A DNA stretch of 64,000 bases, taken from positions 82,897-146,896 of the forward strand of contig CAUJHO010000095.1 in NCBI GenBank assembly GCA_963205025.1. Direction: 5' to 3'. Shown piece by piece: positions 9,701 through 20,127 of this stretch (its first letter is position 1; each line of letters begins with the position of its first letter). This DNA comes from Pseudomonadota bacterium (GTDB taxonomy: Bacteria; Pseudomonadota; Alphaproteobacteria; Caulobacterales; Caulobacteraceae). The translations under genes were made by a program, and so were the position numbers. The notes beneath the pieces are model-generated. The model worked only from the letters and a program-made list of their open reading frames with translations. It was not told the origin of the DNA and made no database searches.

Positions 9701-10238
9701 AAAGCTGAAGGCCGGCGAGGCCCTGTCGGACAAGGAGGTCGACATCAAGGATCGCGGGCGGGTGCTGATCCTGAAGGATCTGCACGACCAGATCGACCGG
9801 GCGACCGCCGACGCCTATGGCTGGCCGCACGACCTCAGCGACGAACAGATCCTGGAACGGCTGGTCGCCCTGAACGCCGAGCGGGCGGCGGAAGAGGCGG
9901 CGGGCCATGTCCGCTGGCTGCGGCCCGACTATCAGATCCCGCGCTTTGCCAGGGGCGCCGTGGCCCAGACCGACAAGCTGGACCTGGGCGAGGCCGAGGT
10001 GGCCATCGACAAGGGCCTGCCGCGCTTCCCCACCGACAAGGGCGAACAGGTCATGGCCATTCGCGCCCTGTTGCTGGAGACGGGACGCCCCCTCGACGCC
10101 GCCGCCATCTCGCGCGGCTTCAAGGGCGGCGGCAAGCGTATCGAACAGCGCGTGCATCAGGCCCTGACCACCCTGGTCCGCTACGGCGAGATCACGCTCC
10201 TGCCCAACGGCCAATACGTCACCCGCCGCGCCGCATGA
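6726..10238 (+). CDS. MmeI-like (Type IIL) fused restriction endonuclease / adenine-specific DNA methyltransferase
   Basis: N-terminal D-X9-E-A-K nuclease motif (DLYKRGCFILEAK, nt 6936-6974), SAM motif I DPACGTGNFLY (~7966-8000), motif IV NPPF (~8509), long C-terminal TRD-like region; 1170 aa. Confidence 0.88.
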   Translation: MDVEQFIDRWKDARGGAERANYQIFLGELCEALNLPRPDPASHQTAENDYVFERGVKRRDSEELSSTLRIDLYKRGCFILEAKQSRASDRPDQPRLFTDQEAASTAAAEGKWDVLMRHARRQAEDYVFRLPASHPAPPFILVCDVGYVFEVYADFSGSGRAYSPFPDRKGYRIRLEDLRDEAIQDRLEAIWKDPQSLDPSKKAAQVTRQIAERLAAVSRRLERTHPPEEVAHFLMRCIFTMFAEDVDLLPKGKFTELLTECLDGPDSFAPLLKELWQKMDKPNHDDRFYSLFKTHLRYFNGGLFHDPRAFPMTREEIGELLAASKHDWRYVEPAIFGTLVEQALDPAERRKLGAHYTPRAYVERLVEVTVMEPLRQDWDTAQLKAEDARARGENDEAVAIIRAFHKQLCATRVLDPACGTGNFLYVSLELMKRLEGEVLEALVELGQADTLGLETVDPHQFLGIELNVRAAAIAELVLWIGYLQQHYRNRAEHPAEPILKAFNNIQQKDAVLTWDGYPELQFQILPRKAGEGDPVGVEGAADATAPVPSTSAPGPAPSTASRSPSPMNGGGSGAVQVYPNARRPDWPQTEFIVGNPPFIGGKDIRARMMPGYAEALWRAHPHMNESADFVMYWWDRAAELLTRKKTPLRRFGLVTTNSISQVFQRRVMERHLNAKAPISLTFAIPDHPWTKATKDSAAVRIAMTVGQAGSYDGVLWEVTSEADLDTDAPDIEFVRRSGKINSDLTVGVDVTKARPLMANEGLSSPGVKLHGAGFIVTPQEAEHLGLGRRPGLERHIRTYRNGRDLTAHPRGVMVIDLFGLTAETVRRDYPEVYQHVLATVRPERDANNRASYRDNWWIFGEPRSELRPALEGLPRYIATVETAKHRVFQFLDQSILPDNKLIALADADAGVLAVLSSRLHVHWATTAGGWLGFGNDPVYVKSRTFDPFPFPDPADTTRTRLRELGEELDATRKTVQAEHPDLTLTGLYNVLEKLKAGEALSDKEVDIKDRGRVLILKDLHDQIDRATADAYGWPHDLSDEQILERLVALNAERAAEEAAGHVRWLRPDYQIPRFARGAVAQTDKLDLGEAEVAIDKGLPRFPTDKGEQVMAIRALLLETGRPLDAAAISRGFKGGGKRIEQRVHQALTTLVRYGEITLLPNGQYVTRRAA
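8295..8439. repeat. Inverted pair of palindromic repeats inside the coding sequence
   Basis: Left copy atcctcccccgcaaggcgggggagggggaccccgtaggggtggagggggcgg (8295-8346); right copy is its inverted relative (8388-8439) cccgccccctccaccgcgtcgcggtccccctcccccatgaatgggggaggat. Confidence 0.88.
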
Positions 10239-10272
10239 CGAACGACGACCACAGCACGACAGGATTGAGCGC

Positions 10273-10797
10273 ATGGATCCCGCCCCGCCCCTGATCACCA
10301 GCGAGTGGATCAACACCGACCGGCCGCTCGATATACCTGACTTTCGTGGGCAGGTTCTGGTGATCGAGGCCTTTCAGATGCTGTGTCCGGGCTGTGTCTC
10401 GCACGGTCTGCCGCAGGTGCAGCGGGTGGCCCAAGCCTTTGCCTCGGATCAGGTGGCGGTGATCGGCCTGCATACGGTGTTCGAACACCGCGAGGCCCAA
10501 GGCAGCCGCGCGGCCCTGGCCGCCTTTGCCCACGAGTACAAGCTGGATTTTCCCATCGGCATCGACCGTCAGGACGGCCGGCTGCCGGCCACCATGGCGG
10601 CCTATCAGATGCAGGGCACCCCGACCCTGATCATCATCGACCGGCAGGGGCGGCGGCGCTTTCAGAGGTTCGGCTCGGTCGATGACCTGAGGCTCGGCAT
10701 CATCCTGGGCAGCCTGGTGGCCGAGACGGAGCTGCCCGCCGAAGACAGCCCACAATCAACCGCCGCCGGCTGCGACGAGGACGGCTGTGCGGTGTAG
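10273..10797 (+). CDS. Thioredoxin-like/redoxin (TlpA-type) protein
   Basis: FRGQVLVIEAFQMLCPGCVSHGLPQVQ with CxxC motif, GTPTLIIIDRQG cis-Pro region. Confidence 0.8.
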   Translation: MDPAPPLITSEWINTDRPLDIPDFRGQVLVIEAFQMLCPGCVSHGLPQVQRVAQAFASDQVAVIGLHTVFEHREAQGSRAALAAFAHEYKLDFPIGIDRQDGRLPATMAAYQMQGTPTLIIIDRQGRRRFQRFGSVDDLRLGIILGSLVAETELPAEDSPQSTAAGCDEDGCAV

Positions 10798-10832
10798 GGT
10801 TCAGGCCTGAACATCGAACCGGAATACCTCGC

Positions 10833-12119
10833 ATGACCGCCACGCCACCGCCGTCTGACGCATCCTCCATGCCTCGCTGGACCCTCATCGGGCCGGGGCT
10901 GGTGGCGGCCGCCACGGGGGTGGGGGCCGGAGACCTGGTGGCGACGCTGGTGGCCGGTGCCCAGTATGGCTACGCCCTGTTGTGGGCGGCGGTGGCCGGC
11001 ACAGTGATCAAGGTGGCCCTGGCCGAGGGCGTGGGGCGCTGGACCCTGGCGTCGGGCCGCACCGTGTTCGACGGCTGGTCCAGCCTGCCGGGGCGTATCG
11101 GAACCGGCGGGCGGCTGAACTGGGCCACGGCCTATTTCGCGGTCTATGTGGTGGTCTGGGGCTTTGTGTACGGGGCGGCGGCGATGTCGGCCTCGGCCCT
11201 GCCGCTGGCGGCGCTGTTCCCGGCGGTCGACCTGAAGGTGTTCGCCATCGCCTCGGGCCTGATCGGCCTTGGGCTGACGTGGTGGGGCGGTTATCGCGTG
11301 TTCGAAACGGTGATGGCCGGCCTGGTCGGGCTGATGTTCGTCACGGTGGTCGGGCTGGCGGTCGTGGTGGCCCCGGATATTCCGCGTCTGTTGACCGGCT
11401 TGTGGCCGACCCTGCCGGAGGGGGCGCTGTTCTATACGCTGGGGCTGATCGGCGGGGTCGGCGGAACGATCACCATGGCGGCCTATGGCTACTGGCTGCG
11501 CGCCAAGGGCTGGCGTGGGGCGGGCTGGATCCGTGTCATGCGGATCGACAACCGGGTGGCCTATGGCATGACCGGCCTGTTCGTGGTGGCCATGTTGATC
11601 GTCGGGGCCGAGCTGTTGCACGCGGGCGGCGTGGCCCTGGCCGGCGGGGATCGGGGCCTGCTGGATCTGGGTGAGGTGCTTGCGGCCCGCTTCGGCCCGG
11701 TGGTGGCGACGGCGTTTCTGATCGGCTTCTGGGCCGCCAGCTTCTCGTCCCTGATCGGCGTGTGGAACGGCGTCAGCCTGATGTTCGCAGACTTCTGGGC
11801 CCACATGCGCGGCCGGCCCGAAGACGACGGCGTCGGGGCCGACGGCGCCCCGGCCTTCAAGGTCTATGCCCTGTGGCTGACCTTCCCGCCGATGGCCCTG
11901 CTGTTCATGGACCGCCCCGTGGCCCTGATCATCGCCTATGGGGCGCTGGGCAGCCTGTTCATGCCGTTTCTGGCCGGGACGCTGATCTGGCTGTTGAACT
12001 CAAACCGGGTGGCCCCGGAATGGCGCAACGGCTGGGTATCCAACGCCCTCATGGCGGCGGCGGCGGTGCTGTTCTGCGTGCTGGCGGGTCGGGAGCTGGT
12101 GGGGCTCGTTTCAGGCTAG
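10833..12119 (+). CDS. Nramp-family divalent metal ion transporter
   Basis: ~11 TM segments; GPGLVAAATGVGAGDLVATLVAGAQYGYALLW resembles the Nramp TM1 (GPG...DPGN-like) region. Confidence 0.82.
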   Translation: MTATPPPSDASSMPRWTLIGPGLVAAATGVGAGDLVATLVAGAQYGYALLWAAVAGTVIKVALAEGVGRWTLASGRTVFDGWSSLPGRIGTGGRLNWATAYFAVYVVVWGFVYGAAAMSASALPLAALFPAVDLKVFAIASGLIGLGLTWWGGYRVFETVMAGLVGLMFVTVVGLAVVVAPDIPRLLTGLWPTLPEGALFYTLGLIGGVGGTITMAAYGYWLRAKGWRGAGWIRVMRIDNRVAYGMTGLFVVAMLIVGAELLHAGGVALAGGDRGLLDLGEVLAARFGPVVATAFLIGFWAASFSSLIGVWNGVSLMFADFWAHMRGRPEDDGVGADGAPAFKVYALWLTFPPMALLFMDRPVALIIAYGALGSLFMPFLAGTLIWLLNSNRVAPEWRNGWVSNALMAAAAVLFCVLAGRELVGLVSG

Positions 12120-12148
12120 GCCGACCGGGACTGTCGCGACGCATTTGC

Positions 12149-12895
12149 CTAACGCGGTTGAGACAGATCAGGGCAAGTCTTGCTCATCCATTCTGCGATT
12201 TCGGCGGGCGCACCGGTCGACACATCCCGAATATCGAAGCGCTGCTCGGAGCCGATCTGAACGCGAACGACTGTAAAGGCCTCTTTCTTGGTGCGGCTGT
12301 TGTCCATGAAGACAGTGGCGTCGGCCACGGGTGCGGCGTGGCGAATGGCCTTCTGCGTTTTTGGGAAGCGGGTGACGAGCTTTCTCACCTCGACGTCATG
12401 TCCGCCCTCGTCCTTGCGCGTCGCCACGCGCCCGATCGACACCTGTTCATTTGTGAGGCCAACGAAAAGAAGCAGCACGAAATACCCCGCCGCCTGCATC
12501 TGGCGAATGAGATCGACCTTGGATTCGACGGCACCGTCGGTGTGCTCAACCCAATGCGAAAAAACGGTTTCCATAGCGAAGGGGACGCCCTGGGCCAGCG
12601 CCTGCGCGACAAAGGCCTGGACGCCGTTCTGCGCGACGCGCATCCAGCTTTCGTCGGTGTCTCGAAGGTTAGCGGCCCAGTCGGCCAGAAAGCCGTCATC
12701 CCCGGGTTCGGGCAGGATGGAGAGCATCATCCGGTCGGCGTTGACCAAGGGTATTCTGAGCGTCTCAGCCAGATGCCGGTACCATAATGTCGACTTGCCC
12801 GAGCCATTGTGGCCGGCAAGGACGACTGCGAGGGGCTTGTTCGATCTGCGATGGGCCTCGAGTGCGACCTGCAGCGCAGCATCAAACCCGATCAC
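12149..12895 (-). CDS. Zeta-toxin-like P-loop kinase
   Basis: Walker A VVLAGHNGSGKSTLW, ETVFSH, VLLLFVGLTNEQVSIGRVATRKDEGGHDV..RFP typical of zeta toxin/AAA small kinases. Confidence 0.8.
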   Translation of the reverse strand: MIGFDAALQVALEAHRRSNKPLAVVLAGHNGSGKSTLWYRHLAETLRIPLVNADRMMLSILPEPGDDGFLADWAANLRDTDESWMRVAQNGVQAFVAQALAQGVPFAMETVFSHWVEHTDGAVESKVDLIRQMQAAGYFVLLLFVGLTNEQVSIGRVATRKDEGGHDVEVRKLVTRFPKTQKAIRHAAPVADATVFMDNSRTKKEAFTVVRVQIGSEQRFDIRDVSTGAPAEIAEWMSKTCPDLSQPR

Positions 12896-13215
12896 GGGAC
12901 GGCTCTGAACTCGCCGTCCACAAAGGTCCCGGATTCTGTCCGACCGAGCAGTTCGCGAATAACCAGGCCGGGATTCTTCGGATCGGCGCGATAGCTGGCG
13001 ACGCCCCGCTTCTTCTGGAAACGAACGCCCGGCTCGGCGAGCTTTCTGACCGCGCGTTCCATGACCTGTTGGCCGGATATGACGTTGGCTTCAAAAACCC
13101 GACCATCCGCCCGGATCGCCTCAACCTCGACCCGACCGAAATTGATGACGATCCTGTCGCCGTCACTGTCGTCTCGAATCTGGATATGCGCGCGACGCTT
13201 AGCGGGTCTGGCCAT
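12892..13215 (-). CDS. Hypothetical protein, candidate antitoxin/partner of the downstream zeta-like kinase
   Basis: 107 aa; stop overlaps the start of the kinase gene by 4 bp (translational coupling). Confidence 0.6.
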   Translation of the reverse strand: MARPAKRRAHIQIRDDSDGDRIVINFGRVEVEAIRADGRVFEANVISGQQVMERAVRKLAEPGVRFQKKRGVASYRADPKNPGLVIRELLGRTESGTFVDGEFRAVP

Positions 13216-13238
13216 ATCTGAATCCTAGCGCGAAATTC

Positions 13239-15176
<1,938 letters not shown>

Positions 15177-15584
15177 TCAAGTCTCCGGCCGGAACGGGTC
15201 CGGTCATGCAAGAACCATGCAAATCATCCGACCGTCAGCCCCGGTCTTGATGGTCCGCACGGACGGATTCTGGCGCGGTCGATCCAGTCTGGATCCCGAG
15301 CGTTGGAAGGCATCTGGACGGGTACCGGACCGGGGCGGATGCAAACACATCGGCCACCAACGGCAAAACCGCCCCGCGCCGCCACCAGCACCGGGAGCTT
15401 GAAAGGTCATCGACCCTCGGACGGTCACATCGGCGAGGGGGGCGTCCTTGCCCTGACGGGTCGGTCGGTCATTTGCCGCCGCCGTCGCACCGCTCACATA
15501 GACGTTTCAAGGTCCGAAGGCCCCGAAATGGCGAGCGAAGGCTAGTCTGTCAAGGGAATCGACGGGCTTCTGTGGGCCAGATTC

Positions 15585-17468
15585 CTAATGCACCGTCGCC
15601 TCAGGCCACAGCTGGCCCGCGATCAGGGCGCGCGCGGCGGCGTCGCGCTCGGCCTTGAGCTGGGAGAAGGCCTGGGAATCCAGGGCCGCGCCGCCGGACA
15701 GGTCGCCCTTCAACTCTTCCAGAGCGCGGCTCAGGCTGACGGACTGTTGCACCAGTTCCAGCGCCCGGATCAGGTCGCGGCCGGCCTCGCGCTCGGGCAG
15801 GGTCCGATCCAGAAAGGCGGCGTGGGCCAGCGGCGCGGTGCGTTCGATCCGGCGCAGGGTCTCTTCGTGGCCCATCGAGGCGAGCCGTGCCCGGACGAGG
15901 CTTTCGGCGGCATCGCCCAGATCCTCGATCAGCGGGATCAGGTCGCCGATCAGTCGATCCAGTCCGTCATCCCCCACGCCCTGCACGCCCAGCAGCTCGG
16001 ATTTTTCGCGCACGACCTCGGGATGGGCGATCAGCCCCTCGACGACGGCGGCGACCAACGGGCGCGGGGCCTGGGACAGGGTGGCGGCGGCGCTGCGGGC
16101 CTCGGGTGTCACGCGCGTCAGGTCGGCGGCGGCGCGGGCCCGGCGGTCGCGATAGAGGGTCCGGTTGGCCTGCTTTCGCTCTCCCTCGGACGGGCGGGTG
16201 TGCTGGTAGAAGGCGTTGACCAGGAACTCCTTGTAGGTCCGGGCCAGTTCGGGATCGGCGATGGTGGCGGCGGCCTTGCGCAGGCTGGCGACCAACTGGG
16301 CCTCCTTTTCCGGCGTATCCAGAGCGCCGACCTCTTCGCGCTCACGCTCGAACAGCAGGGCCGAGAAGGGGGTGGTCTGGGCCAGGGCCTTCTTCAGGCC
16401 GGGCGCACCCAGTTCGCGCAGGATGTCGTCGGGGTCCAGCCCGCCTGACAGCAGGCAGAAATCAAAGGTGCGGTCCGGCTTCAGCAGGGGCAGGGCCCGA
16501 TCGATCGAGCGCATGGCGGCGCGACGCCCGGCATTGTCGCCGTCGAAACACAGAACCGGCGTGGGCGCGACCCGCCATAGCACCGCCATCTGTTCCTCGG
16601 TCAGGGCCGTGCCCATGGGCGCGACGGCAGCCAGGCCGGCCCGCTGGCAGGCGATGACGTCCATATAGCCCTCGACCACGAACAGGCGCGCATCGTCGCC
16701 GCCCTGGGCCAGCAGGCGGCGCGCCTCGGCCAGACCATAGAGGTTGGCACCCTTGTGAAAGACGCGGGTCTCTGGGCCGTTCAGATATTTGGCGCGGGCT
16801 TCCGGGTCCAGGGCCCGCCCGCCAAAGCTGATCAGCCGGCCTCGGCCATCGGTGATCGGAAAGATCAGCCGGTCGCGGAACCGGTCGTAGGGCGCACTGC
16901 CGTCTTCAGGCCGGATCAGCAGGCCGGCATCGATCAGCTCCTGCGGCTTGGCCCCTTTCTGGACCAGGGCGTCGCGCAGGGCGGTGCGGCTGGACGGGGC
17001 AAAGCCCAGGCGAAAGCGGCTCCACTGGTCCTCGGGCAGGGCGCGGCGCACCAGATAGTCGCGGGCCGACTGGCCGGCCGGGCGGCGAAGCTGGGCCTCG
17101 AACCAGCGCGCGGCCTCCTCCAGCCAGTGCTCCAGACCCTTGCGCTCCTCCTCGCGGCGCGCAGCCTGGGGATCGGGGGCGGGCAGGGCCATGCCGGCCT
17201 CGGCGGCCAGGCGCTCGACCGCCTCCATGAAGCTGAGGCGCTGGGTCTCCTGCAGGAACGAGATGACGTCGCCGTGCTTGCCCGAACTGAAATCGTGGAA
17301 GAAGCCCTTGTCGTCATTGACGAAGAAGGAGGGCGACTTCTCCTTGGTGAAGGGGCTTAAGCCGACCCATTCGCGGCCCTGACGCTTGAGCTTGACGGTG
17401 CGGCCGATGACCTCCGACGGGCGGAGTCGGCTCTTCAGCTCGTCAAGGAAACGTTCGTCCAGGCGCAT
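15585..17468 (-). CDS. dnaG: DNA primase
   Basis: MRLDERFLDELKSRLRPSEVIGRTVKLKRQGREWVGLSPFTKEKSPSFFVNDDKGFFHDFSSGKHGD (zinc-binding domain), Toprim VVEGYMDVIACQRAG; upstream of rpoD as in macromolecular synthesis operons. Confidence 0.97.
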   Translation of the reverse strand: MRLDERFLDELKSRLRPSEVIGRTVKLKRQGREWVGLSPFTKEKSPSFFVNDDKGFFHDFSSGKHGDVISFLQETQRLSFMEAVERLAAEAGMALPAPDPQAARREEERKGLEHWLEEAARWFEAQLRRPAGQSARDYLVRRALPEDQWSRFRLGFAPSSRTALRDALVQKGAKPQELIDAGLLIRPEDGSAPYDRFRDRLIFPITDGRGRLISFGGRALDPEARAKYLNGPETRVFHKGANLYGLAEARRLLAQGGDDARLFVVEGYMDVIACQRAGLAAVAPMGTALTEEQMAVLWRVAPTPVLCFDGDNAGRRAAMRSIDRALPLLKPDRTFDFCLLSGGLDPDDILRELGAPGLKKALAQTTPFSALLFEREREEVGALDTPEKEAQLVASLRKAAATIADPELARTYKEFLVNAFYQHTRPSEGERKQANRTLYRDRRARAAADLTRVTPEARSAAATLSQAPRPLVAAVVEGLIAHPEVVREKSELLGVQGVGDDGLDRLIGDLIPLIEDLGDAAESLVRARLASMGHEETLRRIERTAPLAHAAFLDRTLPEREAGRDLIRALELVQQSVSLSRALEELKGDLSGGAALDSQAFSQLKAERDAAARALIAGQLWPEATVH

Positions 17469-17656
17469 GGCGGATCTGATATCTGTCGATGAGCTATCGC
17501 GGCCAAGGGGTTGGACCGCTTTCCCCAAGTTCCTGTCGGTCAGTGGATGGATTGTGGATGGAGTCTGGATGATTCGGTGCACAGACCCGGTCGCAGACTT
17601 GACGCCTGATAACTTTATTATACAAAGAAATCATGGCAACCGTGGGGAATGGAGTC

Positions 17657-18280
17657 ATGCCGTCGAATAAAGATGCGAGTCCAAGCCTGTCTGACGATCT
17701 CGCCTTCCTGAGGCGAATGGCGATGGCGGGCCGAGGTGGTCCGGCGCCGGTGCTGCCGTTGATGGCGCTGTTCGGTGCAGCCTATGGCGTCACTTTCCTG
17801 GTCATCTATGCCGATGTGATCAGCGCCGGACGGCTGCCGGGCTGGACCCACTATCTGCCGGTGGTGGCGCATTTCACCTTTCTGGGGGGGCTCCTCTGGA
17901 CAGCGTGGCGGGCGCTGGCGACGCGGGGACGCGGCCTTAGCCGCAGTGCGGGCGCGGCCTGGAGCGCGGCCTTCATCGGCCTGTTTGTGACGGTCGCTGC
18001 CTTTCGTATCTACGCCCACGGTGAGCCGCCGACGGACCAGCTCTATACGACCTATATGCTCAGCTCGGTGCTCCTCGTGCTGTGGGGCATGGCTTGGTGG
18101 ACCAGCGCAATCGCCACCCATCGCGGCTGGATGACCGTCGTGGCTGCGGCGAGCTTCGCGGCGGCCCTGGCGGCGGCGGCGATCGGCAACAGCACCCAAC
18201 TCTTGCTGCTTGCCGGGGTCTGTCTGCTCGGCCTGGCCACCTTGCCGGCGGTCATCCTGATGCGATCCGACCGTGGATGA
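17657..18280 (+). CDS. Multi-TM hypothetical membrane protein
   Basis: About six hydrophobic segments; overlaps the following HTH gene by 8 bp. Confidence 0.65.
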   Translation: MPSNKDASPSLSDDLAFLRRMAMAGRGGPAPVLPLMALFGAAYGVTFLVIYADVISAGRLPGWTHYLPVVAHFTFLGGLLWTAWRALATRGRGLSRSAGAAWSAAFIGLFVTVAAFRIYAHGEPPTDQLYTTYMLSSVLLVLWGMAWWTSAIATHRGWMTVVAAASFAAALAAAAIGNSTQLLLLAGVCLLGLATLPAVILMRSDRG

Positions 18281-18569
18281 ACACGACCCGGCAGCGGTAT
18301 TCACACATCGCCTGCGAGCAGGGATCGTGGCCTTCCTGATGGACCGGGAGGTCGCTGCCTTCACCGAAGTTGCAGAGGTCTTGGGTGTCGCAAACAACAG
18401 CCTGTCGGGTCACCTGGCGCGACTGGAGGCAGCGGGCCTAGTCAAGCTGGAGCGTGGATTCTTTGGGCGGAAGCCGCGGACGCTCATTCGGCTAACGACA
18501 GCGGGTCGCGATACATGGGTGGCTTGGCTCGATCAGATCGGGAGGGGCGCGACCCTTAACCATCCTTAA
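18273..18569 (+). CDS. Winged-helix transcriptional regulator (HTH, MarR/ArsR-like fold)
   Basis: FTEVAEVLGVANNSLSGHLARLEAAGLVKLERGFFGRKPRTLIRLTTAGR. Confidence 0.85.
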   Translation: MDEHDPAAVFTHRLRAGIVAFLMDREVAAFTEVAEVLGVANNSLSGHLARLEAAGLVKLERGFFGRKPRTLIRLTTAGRDTWVAWLDQIGRGATLNHP

Positions 18570-18580
18570 CGATGGGTTAA
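18566..18580. promoter_or_regulatory. Candidate CtrA-type box TTAA-N7-TTAA
   Basis: ttaacgatgggttaa, with a further TTAA at 18556-18559; matches the Caulobacter CtrA consensus TTAA-N7-TTAA. Confidence 0.45.
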
Positions 18581-18734
18581 TATAATTACCTGAAATCCCT
18601 GCCTAAATTTGGACATTCCACGGAACTATCCACAGGGGTGAGGGGTTAACCATGAGCGGATGCAGGATGCGTCCGCGACTGACGTTCCGGCCCGGCAAAA
18701 GCCAGGCTTGAGAGCCCAGCGGAAGACCAAGCCC

Positions 18735-19001
18735 ATGTTTATCTCGATTACCCACCCGACCATCCGCCCTCTGGGCACCGACGCCGTCGCCACGCCGGGT
18801 GCTCCGCGCGTGGAAGAACTGAGTGCCCGCGCCCTGCATGCGCGCCTGCTGGCCAATGCGGCCGCGCGCCGGATGCGCGCCGTCGAGCGGGCGGCCGCCC
18901 AGCGTGCCGAAGACGCCGACTACTGGAAGTCGGCCTGTCCGATGGTGGTGGCCAAGGCGGCGGCGCTGCGTTCGACGCACAGCTTTCCGGCCTTGCCTTA
19001 G
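18735..19001 (+). CDS. Small hypothetical protein
   Basis: ORF MFISITHPTIRPLGTDAV...; Ala/Arg-rich; no family recognised. Confidence 0.4.
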   Translation: MFISITHPTIRPLGTDAVATPGAPRVEELSARALHARLLANAAARRMRAVERAAAQRAEDADYWKSACPMVVAKAAALRSTHSFPALP

Positions 19002-19164
19002 AGAGGTGTGGCGGCCTGCTCAGGAAGGCGGCTTGAGATATCTGGCATATCGCTGATCGTGAACGGTGACCCGAATCGGGGCACGCACGCTCGGTCGGTT
19101 GGCGACGAAATCCGGCAGAAGGCGTTGAGGCTCTGAATACAATTCGGAGCATGAAGGAACGACG

Positions 19165-20115
19165 ATGAAGATGCGCGCGCTCGGCCATAGCGGCCTGTCA
19201 ACTGCCCCACTGGTTTTCGGCGGCAACGTCTTCGGTTGGACGGCAGACAAGGCGCGGTCCTTCGAACTCCTCGATGCGTTCGTCGAGGCCGGTTTCAACG
19301 CCATCGATACGGCGGACGCCTACTCCCGCTGGGTACCGGGCCATGCGGGGGGTGAGAGCGAAACCATCATCGGGGAATGGCTGAAGGCCCGCGGTCGGCG
19401 CGACGATGTGCTGATCCTGACCAAGGTGGGGTCGGACATGGGGCAAGGTCACAATGACCTGTCGCCCGCCTGGATCGAACGGGCGGTGGAGGACAGCCTA
19501 CGTCGCCTGAACACCGATGTCATTGACCTGTACCAGGCCCATTTCCCCGATCCTGACACGCCGCAGGAAGAAACCCTGGCGGCCTTTGATCGATTGGTGA
19601 AGGCGGGGAAGGTCCGCGCGATCGGCGTGTCCAACCATTCTGCTGAGGCAACGGCAGAGGCGTTGGCAATCTCGGCACGGGAGGGGCTGGCGCGGTATCA
19701 GACGCTGCAGCCGCACTACAACCTGTACAGCCGCGCCACCTTTGAGGGCCCGCTTCAGGAGTTGGCGGTGCGCGAAGGTCTGGGCGCGATCACCTATTTC
19801 AGCCTGGAATCCGGTTTCCTCAGCGGCAAATACGCCAGTGTCGACGATCTCAAAGGCTCCCCCCGCGCAGCGAGTCTGAAGGACCGGTTTGATGAACGCG
19901 GCGTCCGGATTCTGGCGACCCTTCGCGCCGTGGCCGCGCGCAATCAGGCGACCCCGGCCCAGGTCGCCCTTGCCTGGCTGCTGACCCGGCCCGGCGTGGC
20001 CGCGCCGATCGTCAGCGCCACGACGCTGGAGCAATTGGCAGATACGTTGAAGGCGGCCGAGCTGGCGCTGTCCGACGCCGATGTGGCCGAGCTGACGGCG
20101 GCCAGCGACGCATAG
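19165..20115 (+). CDS. Aldo/keto reductase family oxidoreductase
   Basis: FNAIDTADAYSRW, ILTKVG, SLRRLNTDVIDLYQAHFPDPDTP, GKVRAIGVSNHS. Confidence 0.93.
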   Translation: MKMRALGHSGLSTAPLVFGGNVFGWTADKARSFELLDAFVEAGFNAIDTADAYSRWVPGHAGGESETIIGEWLKARGRRDDVLILTKVGSDMGQGHNDLSPAWIERAVEDSLRRLNTDVIDLYQAHFPDPDTPQEETLAAFDRLVKAGKVRAIGVSNHSAEATAEALAISAREGLARYQTLQPHYNLYSRATFEGPLQELAVREGLGAITYFSLESGFLSGKYASVDDLKGSPRAASLKDRFDERGVRILATLRAVAARNQATPAQVALAWLLTRPGVAAPIVSATTLEQLADTLKAAELALSDADVAELTAASDA

Positions 20116-20127
20116 CGACCATCGCGC

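Noticed and set aside
8883-10316. 477-aa minus-strand ORF
   Set aside because: Antisense to the R-M gene TRD region; no recognisable motifs.
15177-15584. Antisense ORFs and possible small gene in the rpoD-dnaG interval
   Set aside because: ORFs there lack conserved motifs or clear ribosome-binding sites; more likely rpoD promoter/leader region.
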